DNA of 64,000 bases. Source: an uncultured Synechococcus sp. Lineage in GTDB: Bacteria; Cyanobacteriota; Cyanobacteriia; PCC-6307; Cyanobiaceae. Positions 57,776 through 64,000 of the stretch are shown here, piece by piece. Positions within the stretch are counted from its first letter, which is position 1, and the number at the start of each line of letters is the position of its first letter. The DNA lies in contig CAJXPL010000010.1 of the NCBI GenBank assembly GCA_913057985.1, forward strand, positions 1-64,000. The letters run 5' to 3'. A program made the position numbers and the translations under genes. The notes below the pieces were generated by a model that worked only from the letters and a program-made list of their open reading frames with translations, made no database searches and had not been told where the DNA came from.

Positions 57776-58981
57776 TCAGGCGGCGTCGAGGGCTGCCACA
57801 CCAGGCAGCACCTTGCCTTCCAGCAGCTCGAGGCTGGCGCCACCGCCGGTGGAGATGTGCGACATCTTCTCGGCCAGGCCAGCTTTCTCAACGGCGGCTA
57901 CGGAGTCGCCGCCACCGATGATCGTGCAGCAGCCCTTACCGCTCAGGTCCGCCAGAGTGGTGGCGATGGCGTTGGTGCCGGCAGCGAACTTGTCGAACTC
58001 GAACACGCCCATGGGGCCGTTCCAGATCACGGTTTGACAGTCGGCCAGGGCGTCTTGGAACACCTTGATCGAGTCGGGGCCGATGTCCAGGCCCATCCAT
58101 CCGTCGGGGATGGCGTTGATGTCAGCGGTCTGGCTGTTGGCATCGGGGGCGAAGTTGTCAGCCAGCACCACGTCGGTGGGCAACAGCAGCTGCACGCCCT
58201 TGGCCTTGGCCTTGGCTTCCAGCTCCTTGGCCAGTTCCAGCTTGTCCTCTTCCACCAGGCTCTTGCCCACCGAGAGGCCACGGGCCTTGTAGAAGGTGAA
58301 GATCATGCCGCCGCCGATCAGCACCTTGTCGCACTTGTCGATCAGGGTGTCGAGAACGCCGATCTTGGAGCTCACCTTGGAGCCGCCGACGATGGCGGCC
58401 AGGGGACGCTTGGGCTCATCCACAGCACCCTGCAGGTACTGAAGCTCCTTCTCCATCAGGAAGCCGGCGACGGAGGGCTTGAGGAACTTGGTCACGCCTT
58501 CGGTGGAGGCGTGGGCGCGGTGGGCGGCGCCGAAGGCGTCGTTCACGTACACCTCAGCCAGGCCTGCGAGCTTCTCAGCAAAACCGGCTTCGTTCTTCTC
58601 CTCTTCAGCGAAGAAACGCACGTTCTCCAGCAGCACCACATCGCCGTTGGCCATGGCGCCCACCTTGGCTTCGGCGTCGGGGCCGATGCAGCTGTCGGTT
58701 TTGGCCACGGGCTTGCCCAGCAGTTCGCTCAGGCGAGCGGCCACGGGGGTGAGGCGCATGGCGTCATTCACCTGGCCCTTGGGACGGCCGAAGTGGGCGG
58801 ACAGGATCACCTTGGCGCCCTTGCCGATCAGGTCGTTGATCGTGGGCAGGGCTGCACGGATGCGGGTGTCGTCGGTGATTGCACCGGCGTCGTTCAGGGG
58901 CACGTTGAAGTCAACCCGCACGAGAACGCGTTTGCCGCTCAGGTCGCCGGCGTTGAGGCTGGCCAGGGAACGCTTCGCCAT
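57776..58981 (-). CDS. pgk: Phosphoglycerate kinase
   Basis: A 401-residue PGK of glycolysis and the Calvin cycle. Segments match the family: [54 protein letters not shown], and [36 protein letters not shown] and [15 protein letters not shown] are at the C-terminus, where ATP binds. It is divergent from the GTPase gene across a 118-base gap that presumably holds its promoter. Confidence 0.97.
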   Translation of the reverse strand: MAKRSLASLNAGDLSGKRVLVRVDFNVPLNDAGAITDDTRIRAALPTINDLIGKGAKVILSAHFGRPKGQVNDAMRLTPVAARLSELLGKPVAKTDSCIGPDAEAKVGAMANGDVVLLENVRFFAEEEKNEAGFAEKLAGLAEVYVNDAFGAAHRAHASTEGVTKFLKPSVAGFLMEKELQYLQGAVDEPKRPLAAIVGGSKVSSKIGVLDTLIDKCDKVLIGGGMIFTFYKARGLSVGKSLVEEDKLELAKELEAKAKAKGVQLLLPTDVVLADNFAPDANSQTADINAIPDGWMGLDIGPDSIKVFQDALADCQTVIWNGPMGVFEFDKFAAGTNAIATTLADLSGKGCCTIIGGGDSVAAVEKAGLAEKMSHISTGGGASLELLEGKVLPGVAALDAA

Positions 58982-59099
58982 AGGGTTGTGTCGTGCGGTA
59001 AGAAAACGGGGTGAGATTAACCCGTGTGAATGGCGATAGCGCCAGCGAGGTCAATGTGAATTTGTTCCGGCTGGCCGTCTGTTCTGTGCGTTTGCGTTC

Positions 59100-59969
59100 G
59101 TGAGCACCCCAACGATCCAGTGGTACCCCGGCCACATCGCCAAGGCGGAGCAGCAGCTCAAGCGCCATCTCGACAAGGTGGATCTGGTGATTGAGGTGCG
59201 TGATGCCCGCATTCCGCTTGCTACAGGCCATCCCCACCTCAACCGCTGGTTGAAGGGCAAACAGCATCTGTTGGTGATCAACCGGCGCGACATGGTCACC
59301 GCGGCCGCCAAGGAGGCCTGGGAGGCCTGGTTCAAGGCCCAGGGCCAGCGCACAGTCTGGTGTGATGCCAAGGCTGGGACCGGCGTGAAGCAGGTGCAGC
59401 AGGCCGCGATCCGTGCCGGCGACCAGCTCAACGAACGCCGCCGCAACCGGGGCATGCGGCCCAGGCCTGTGCGGGCCCTCACCCTGGGCTTTCCCAACGT
59501 GGGTAAGTCGGCCCTGATCAATCTCCTGGTGCGGCAGAAGGTGGTGGCCAGTGCCCGCCGGGCCGGGGTGACGCGCACCCTGCGCTGGGTGCGTCTGGGG
59601 CAAGACCTCGACCTGCTTGATGCTCCTGGTGTGCTGCCGCCCCGGCTCGATGACCAGCAGGCGGCCCTGCGGTTGGCGCTTTGCGACGACATCGGCCAGG
59701 CCGCCTACGACGGCGAGTTGGTGGCCCAGGCCTTCCTGCGGATGTTGTCTGCCATGGAGCAGCGACCTGAATCCGGTGTGGTCTTGGCCCGCGTTGCGTC
59801 GCGCTACGGCATTTCCCTTAGCGGTGAGACTGCCGATCCAGCGTTGTGGATGCAGGCGGCAGCCGAAAAGCACACCTCCGCGAATACGGCGCGTATGGCC
59901 CAGCGCCTGATGGATGATTTCCGGAAGTCAGCATTAGGGCCAATCGCTTTGGAACTCGCTGAAGGCTGA
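59100..59969 (+). CDS. rbgA: Ribosome biogenesis GTPase YlqF/RbgA
   Basis: A 289-residue circularly permuted GTPase with a GTG start. The motif order is G4 (LVINRRDMV), G5 (CDAKAGTGV), G1 (LGFPNVGKSALINLL), the G2 Thr in GVTRTLRW, and G3 (LLDAPGVLP). That order identifies the YlqF family, which helps assemble the 50S subunit. The C-terminal helical RNA-binding domain is present. It is the last normal-composition gene before the A/T-richer P450 operon 113 bases downstream on the same strand. Confidence 0.94.
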   Translation: MSTPTIQWYPGHIAKAEQQLKRHLDKVDLVIEVRDARIPLATGHPHLNRWLKGKQHLLVINRRDMVTAAAKEAWEAWFKAQGQRTVWCDAKAGTGVKQVQQAAIRAGDQLNERRRNRGMRPRPVRALTLGFPNVGKSALINLLVRQKVVASARRAGVTRTLRWVRLGQDLDLLDAPGVLPPRLDDQQAALRLALCDDIGQAAYDGELVAQAFLRMLSAMEQRPESGVVLARVASRYGISLSGETADPALWMQAAAEKHTSANTARMAQRLMDDFRKSALGPIALELAEG

Positions 59970-60082
59970 TGACAAACGACTGGCTGTGCTTGAGGCCGCA
60001 AGGCAGTCATTGTTTCGTTGTATTGCCCATGGAGCTCGTGTGGACGTTTCTCGCTTGAGTGTCCAAAGGTGAATGATCTGGA

Positions 60083-61300
60083 TTGGATCTTCAGCAGCAA
60101 ATTGAATGCTTTAAGCAGGATCCCTGCCTCCCGGGTTGGGATGATCCTTATCCCGTGTATGCAGCGCTTAGGAAGGAGTCGGCGATTCATTGGTGTGAAG
60201 GGCCGAAATTATGGGTAATTGTTTCTTATAAAGAGGCTGTTGATCATATGAAAGATGCTCGATTTAGTCGTCAGAGCCATCTTGATGAGCTCATTGATCG
60301 CTTTGGAGATGGGCATATTTTTGAGCGTCAGAAACAGGATCTTCCCTATATGGATGGTCGTGAGCATTCCCGTTTAAGGCATCATATAGCGCAGGCTTAT
60401 CGAGGTATCGATTTCCAGTCTTTGGCCGATTACACGGTGAAATTTCTGGACAAGCGCTGTCAGGCAATAGCAGATCAGTCTGTTGTTGATCTTGTGCATG
60501 AGATTGCCAATCCTTTGCCGGTCATGGTGGTGAGTGAGTTGATGGGAGTTCCCGCAGAGCACCAGGAGATGGTTTGTCAGAAGGTTGGTGCCTTTGTGCG
60601 TGCTCGGGGATTGACTCAGACGCAGTCGACTGTGGATGAGGCAGACGATTCCATGGCGTTTTATAGCGAGTATTTTTTGCCGTTGATTCATGAAAAGCGA
60701 CGACATCTTTCTGATGATTTGCTTAGTCGCTTGATTTCAGATCACGAGGAGGATGTGCACCTCACTGATGAGCAATTGCTTCTTGTGATAAGCAGTAATT
60801 TTTATTCGGCAAGTATCTATACCCTTCGGCTCCTGGTTGGAACGCTGGCATGGTCCTTATCAATGCATCCAGAGGTGTATTCGCGCATTCGAGCTGACCG
60901 TGAATTGTTGGCGCCAGCACTTGAGGAGGTGTTGCGTTGGGAGCCGCCTGCTCAGGCGATTAATGCCAGCACTGCTTTGGAAAATCTGGAGGTTGATGGG
61001 AAGGTGGTTCATGCAGGTGAATCGGTCTCGGTATTGGTTGGTGCTGCAAATCGTGATCCTCGGATTTTTAAAAATCCAGACCAATTTTTGATCGACAGAA
61101 ACCCCAATCCACATCTAAGTTTTGCTCCCGGATTGCATCAGTGTTTGGGCTTGAATCTTGCAAGAATGGAAGGAAAGTGCGTCCTCAATGCGCTTTGCGA
61201 TCACTATGAGTCGCTGCGTGTTGTTGAGGCTCGACGTTTGATTGGGGATCGTTTTAGGGGTTTTGATCGACTCCTCCTGGAGACCTCATCTGTTGAATAA
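60083..61300 (+). CDS. Cytochrome P450
   Basis: A 405-residue soluble bacterial-type P450 with a TTG start; an in-frame stop at 60074 rules out any start upstream. The haem-ligand loop FAPGLHQCLG puts the proximal cysteine at 354, and the K-helix EVLR pair is Glu282/Arg285. In the I helix the usual acid-Thr pair (AGxE/DT) reads ASIYT (243-247). The threonine (Thr247) is kept, but the acid before it is Tyr246, so proton delivery may be unusual. No membrane anchor is present. It opens an A/T-richer operon: the next gene starts 2 bases later. No ferredoxin partner gene is visible here. The substrate is unknown. Confidence 0.92.
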   Translation: MDLQQQIECFKQDPCLPGWDDPYPVYAALRKESAIHWCEGPKLWVIVSYKEAVDHMKDARFSRQSHLDELIDRFGDGHIFERQKQDLPYMDGREHSRLRHHIAQAYRGIDFQSLADYTVKFLDKRCQAIADQSVVDLVHEIANPLPVMVVSELMGVPAEHQEMVCQKVGAFVRARGLTQTQSTVDEADDSMAFYSEYFLPLIHEKRRHLSDDLLSRLISDHEEDVHLTDEQLLLVISSNFYSASIYTLRLLVGTLAWSLSMHPEVYSRIRADRELLAPALEEVLRWEPPAQAINASTALENLEVDGKVVHAGESVSVLVGAANRDPRIFKNPDQFLIDRNPNPHLSFAPGLHQCLGLNLARMEGKCVLNALCDHYESLRVVEARRLIGDRFRGFDRLLLETSSVE

Positions 61301-61302
61301 TT

Positions 61303-62211
61303 ATGTACCCGTCTGCTCATTCTTTTGACTACATCGAATGTCTGTTTATTTCTTCTTCTCAGGCTGTCAGAGACTCACCTCTTGAAGGTAATTCCATTCA
61401 TAGTGTTGAATCAGCTTTAAGCCATGTAGAAGATCGTCTTTCACAGGGCTTGAGTCGTTGGTTGGTCGTTGCTGTTAATGATCATCCTGGTTTGGATCAG
61501 GTTGATGCCTCAGGATTCTGTGTTGCTCGTTTTCTTCACAAGGCGAGTTCTCTATGGTCAAGAAATCAGGCAATGTTCATTGCTGACGTTGGCTTATCTC
61601 CCTATCTCAGCTCTGGTCAAAGTGTCATTTTGGAGAACGGCATTATTGATTGTGAGGCCTCGTACCAAGCTGTGATTCGTCTTGCCCTGCGCTTTGCAGA
61701 GGCAGGGGCTCATTACGTTGCGCCTTGTCTTTCTTTGCCAGAGCAGACGATCAGATTGAGAGATGCTTTGAGATTGCATCAACTGTCGTGTGGATTGATG
61801 CCCTACAGCACTAAATTTTCTTCTTCCCTTTACGGTCCTTACCGTTCAACAGTAGGTTCTTCTCTTGGTTTCTCACGTAAAAGTTATCAGTTTGATTTCT
61901 CTGATTCGAGGCAAGCTCTCCATCAAATGTCGGAGGATTTTTTGCAAGGCGCTCGAATGTCCATTGTCAAGCCAGCCTTGCCTTATCTCGATGTTTTGCA
62001 GGACGCTTGCCGACAGTTCTCGCACCCTATCGCTGCATATCACGTGAGTGGAGAATATGCGATGGCAATCCATGCAGCTCGGGAAGGATTGCTGGATCCA
62101 GTGGATTATTTCGCAGAAATCCATGCAGCAATGGCGCGATGTGGGGCTCGCTATGTGATTGGTTATGCGGCTGATTACTTTCTTCAGTCTTCAGCCCAGA
62201 AGACCTCTTAA
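61303..62211 (+). CDS. Divergent porphobilinogen synthase (HemB/ALAD) paralogue
   Basis: A 302-residue TIM-barrel protein with clear HemB landmarks. The A-site lysine is Lys171 in MPYSTKFSSSLYGPYR and the P-site lysine is Lys223 in SIVKPALPYLD, exactly 52 residues apart as in E. coli HemB (K195/K247). VSGEYAM, which lines the second substrate site, is intact. The zinc-cysteine loop (CxCxxxxxxxC) is replaced by IADVGLSPYLSSGQS, and the DMMDGR segment reads CLSLPEQ. The protein is shorter than housekeeping HemB because its N-terminal arm is reduced. It is translationally linked to a P450 and an FAD monooxygenase, not to haem genes. I infer a Schiff-base condensation of an amino-ketone or similar substrate; the product is unknown. 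Confidence 0.85.
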   Translation: MYPSAHSFDYIECLFISSSQAVRDSPLEGNSIHSVESALSHVEDRLSQGLSRWLVVAVNDHPGLDQVDASGFCVARFLHKASSLWSRNQAMFIADVGLSPYLSSGQSVILENGIIDCEASYQAVIRLALRFAEAGAHYVAPCLSLPEQTIRLRDALRLHQLSCGLMPYSTKFSSSLYGPYRSTVGSSLGFSRKSYQFDFSDSRQALHQMSEDFLQGARMSIVKPALPYLDVLQDACRQFSHPIAAYHVSGEYAMAIHAAREGLLDPVDYFAEIHAAMARCGARYVIGYAADYFLQSSAQKTS

Positions 62212-63374
62212 TGCGAATCCTTGTTGTTGGGGCTGGGCCTGTTGGGCTCATGTTTTGTTCCAGGCTTTCCCAGGGTGGTCACGACTGTGTGTTGATTGAG
62301 CAAAATCGCTTTGATCAGACATTTTCCAGGGCCTCAACTCTTCAGCCAGCCACGCTGGAGCTGCTGTCTGAATTGAATTGTTTATCGGATCTGGAGCCCT
62401 ATGGTGAGATCGTGTCGGAGGTGATGGCCTGGAATCTGGACGATGGAACGATTCGGGAGTCAAGTTATCGCATCCTCTCGGCTTGTACGAATTTTCCGTA
62501 TCGCTTCCATTTGCATCAGTCGATCCTGCGCGAGCGCCTGATTGCTGAACTTCGAAGGCGATCACGTTGCCATCTGGTCGAACAATCTAAGGCCGTCGCT
62601 GTTCATTTCGATCGTCACGACCAGGCAGTTTCGCTAGAGGTGAAACTGCACGGTGTGAGTTGTTTGACTCAGACTTTTTGCGGTGATTATTTGATTTTAT
62701 GTGATGGAGCTCATAGTGCGTTACGCCAACAGTTGGGTCTTCGTTTTGAGGGCTATGACCTGCCTATGCCTGTTGTTCGTCTCTCCACTCCAGTGCTTCC
62801 TGCTTGCCTTGAAGAGCAACTTGCTGGGGTCTCCTATCTTCAGGCAGCGAAGCGCTCTTTGAGCTGTCTCAAGATGTCTGATGGTTGGCGTTTTGTGCTC
62901 CGTCCATCGCTATCAGAAGTGTATGAGGCCACAGCAGATACCTTCTGGGCCCGCCAGTGTTTGGCAGATTCTTTCGCGGATTTGGTTCCCCCGCGTTGGT
63001 GGTTTTCACATCCAGCAAAGCGTGATTCCTACAATGTTGCACAGAGATATGTGTCCAACCGTAGGGTCAAGCGTGTTTTTGTTTTGGGTGATGCGGCTCA
63101 TGTCACGAATACTCGGGGGGGAATAAATATGAATTTTGGCCTTTTGGAGGCTTATTCATTGGCATCATGTTTTTTGAATGATGCCGGTCAAGATGCACTG
63201 GATCGTTGGAATGTCTTTTGGTTGGGGTTGACAGAGTCTGTATTGATGGAGCGAACGACGCAGTTGCATTCTGGTCGCACACCTCATTTTTTGAATCCCA
63301 AGAATGATGAGCTTGACTCATTGATGCGCTCGTGTCTTCTTGACCTGCTTCCCTACACTCATTCGTCGTTCTGA
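62211..63374 (+). CDS. FAD-dependent aromatic-type monooxygenase
   Basis: A 387-residue class A flavoprotein monooxygenase (UbiH/PHBH-like). The FAD dinucleotide motif is ILVVGAGPVGLMFCSRLSQG (residues 3-22). The NAD(P)H-binding DG motif is LILCDGAHSALRQQLGLRF near residue 165, and the GD motif is FVLGDAAHVTNTRGGINMNF near residue 295. The reading MNFGLLEAYSLA replaces the more usual NLGIQDAxNL. The start overlaps the HemB-like stop by one base (TAATG) and the stop overlaps the next start (TGATG). It would hydroxylate an electron-rich ring, perhaps the product of the preceding enzymes. The substrate is unknown. Confidence 0.9.
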   Translation: MRILVVGAGPVGLMFCSRLSQGGHDCVLIEQNRFDQTFSRASTLQPATLELLSELNCLSDLEPYGEIVSEVMAWNLDDGTIRESSYRILSACTNFPYRFHLHQSILRERLIAELRRRSRCHLVEQSKAVAVHFDRHDQAVSLEVKLHGVSCLTQTFCGDYLILCDGAHSALRQQLGLRFEGYDLPMPVVRLSTPVLPACLEEQLAGVSYLQAAKRSLSCLKMSDGWRFVLRPSLSEVYEATADTFWARQCLADSFADLVPPRWWFSHPAKRDSYNVAQRYVSNRRVKRVFVLGDAAHVTNTRGGINMNFGLLEAYSLASCFLNDAGQDALDRWNVFWLGLTESVLMERTTQLHSGRTPHFLNPKNDELDSLMRSCLLDLLPYTHSSF

Positions 63375-64000
63375 TGACTCTTCAGCCGTTGAATTCCGTT
63401 GGAATTGTTGTTCCGCCATCAAATCCAACCTTGGAGATTGAGATTAAGCGGCTGTTAGGTGATTGCCCTTATCTTTACACCTCGCGGCTGCCTATTTTTC
63501 CTCAATGTGATCTTCAAGAGCGTAATCAACGCTATCTCGACCAATATCTTGATGCTTGCCTCCGATTTGGTTCTTTGCCTCTTTCGGGCATTGTAGTTGG
63601 ACTTACCGGTTCTAATTATGCATTGGGCCCAGATGGAGATCGGCGATTTTGTGAGGATATCTCTGCCAAATTGAGTATTCCTTTTGTAACTACAAGCTTG
63701 GCAATCCTTGAGCTTCTTCGCACTCTCGGATTCGAGCGCCTCCACCTTGAACTTCCTTATCCGCAATGGTTGATTGATCAGGCCAGTCTGTATTGGAAGC
63801 AGGCAGGGATAGAAGTTGTCGCTGCCAACTCAATTCTTGAATCTCTGAATGTTCAAGATGCTTATGCAATTGATGATCTTGATTTGGAGGACTATCTCAA
63901 GTCGCTGAAGCCCCATGATCGAGCACCAATCTTGCTTTCTGGTACTGGGATGCGCACTGTGGGTGCCCTCGAGGACTTGGTCGATCGTTATCCTGTTCCG
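63374..64000 (+). CDS. Asp/Glu racemase/maleate isomerase-superfamily protein (partial, 3' end beyond window)
   Basis: The first 209 codons of a protein cut by the window edge. It begins with the superfamily strand VGIVVPPSNPTLE. The two cysteines that catalyse isomerisation or decarboxylation in maleate isomerase and arylmalonate decarboxylase-like enzymes are both replaced: at the first site the strand reads VGLTGSNY (Leu77), and at the second LSGTGMRT (Gly190). The flanking Thr, Ser and Arg of those motifs are kept. So the fold is probable but the usual chemistry is not. It starts on the last base of the monooxygenase stop, making it part of the operon, which continues beyond the window. 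Confidence 0.78.
   Translation, partial: MTLQPLNSVGIVVPPSNPTLEIEIKRLLGDCPYLYTSRLPIFPQCDLQERNQRYLDQYLDACLRFGSLPLSGIVVGLTGSNYALGPDGDRRFCEDISAKLSIPFVTTSLAILELLRTLGFERLHLELPYPQWLIDQASLYWKQAGIEVVAANSILESLNVQDAYAIDDLDLEDYLKSLKPHDRAPILLSGTGMRTVGALEDLVDRYPVP

Noticed and set aside
57857-59014. Long plus-strand open frame antisense to pgk
   Set aside because: It mirrors the high-GC codons of pgk and encodes Gly/His/Val-rich low-complexity sequence. Similar shadows lie opposite clpB2 (35226-37088), gatB (25641-26792) and pyrD (42652-43950).
63455-63766. Minus-strand open frame opposite the racemase-like gene
   Set aside because: It is antisense to a gene with clear superfamily motifs and has a Lys/Arg/Ile-rich translation typical of a shadow.

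Overview
The window looks like a chromosomal segment of a marine picocyanobacterium, most likely a Synechococcus of the marine group. The evidence is the gene content: psbO, an FtsH of the photosystem II repair type, Ycf20, a DUF2555 protein, a DUF3747 protein, a cyanobacterial-style ATP sulfurylase, ClpB2 next to secE/nusG, and many small picocyanobacterial proteins of unknown function. The DNA is mostly GC-rich and tightly packed, with start/stop overlaps of 1 to 4 bases. The species assignment is an inference from gene families; no sequence comparison was run.

Layout. 1-3.4 kb: glycosyltransferase-like protein, Asp/Asn hydroxylase-like enzyme, a DUF985 cupin and aroC. 3.5-10.6 kb: a minus-strand block with a basic-tailed small protein, KDPG aldolase, ftsH, sat, psbO, coaBC and a DUF2555 protein. 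10.65 kb: tRNA-Ala(CGC). 10.9-14.9 kb: a small protein, Ycf20, type 2 NADH dehydrogenase, pyrB and a 3-methyladenine DNA glycosylase. 14.9-24.3 kb: an accessory stretch with an outer-membrane barrel protein, a Y1-type (RAYT-like) transposase and a four-gene NHLM-type peptide exporter operon. 24.4-34.2 kb: thiO, gatB, a prolyl-4-hydroxylase-like protein, coaE, argJ, an ABC1 kinase and eno. 34.3-41.1 kb: gloA, clpB2, then the secE-nusG-rplK-rplA-rplJ-rplL transcription/translation cluster, ending in a strong terminator. 41.3-44.0 kb: a DUF3747 protein, rnhA and pyrD. 44.0-47.7 kb: a large ELWxxDGT repeat protein. 47.9-52.7 kb: a pilM-N-O-Q type IV pilus alignment/secretin operon. 52.7-60.0 kb: a pentapeptide-repeat protein, a frameshifted cobD, murG, a beta-hydroxyacid dehydrogenase, pgk and a YlqF/RbgA GTPase.

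The most interesting part is the right end (60.08 kb to the window edge). Here base composition shifts visibly toward A/T and four genes run head-to-tail with almost no spacing. They encode a cytochrome P450, a strongly divergent porphobilinogen synthase (HemB) paralogue, an FAD-dependent monooxygenase, and an Asp/Glu-racemase/maleate-isomerase-superfamily protein cut by the window end. The HemB paralogue keeps both Schiff-base lysines at the canonical 52-residue spacing but has lost the zinc cysteines. The racemase-like protein has lost both catalytic cysteines. I read this as an undescribed small-molecule biosynthetic operon whose core enzymes were recruited from primary metabolism. The product is unknown and the operon continues beyond the window.

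A second system is the NHLM exporter operon (17.2-24.3 kb): a double cyclic-nucleotide-binding-domain protein, an ABC ATPase/permease, an HlyD adaptor and a C39-peptidase ABC transporter, all overlapping by 4 bases. No precursor peptide or modifying enzyme is visible beside it, so its cargo must be encoded elsewhere.
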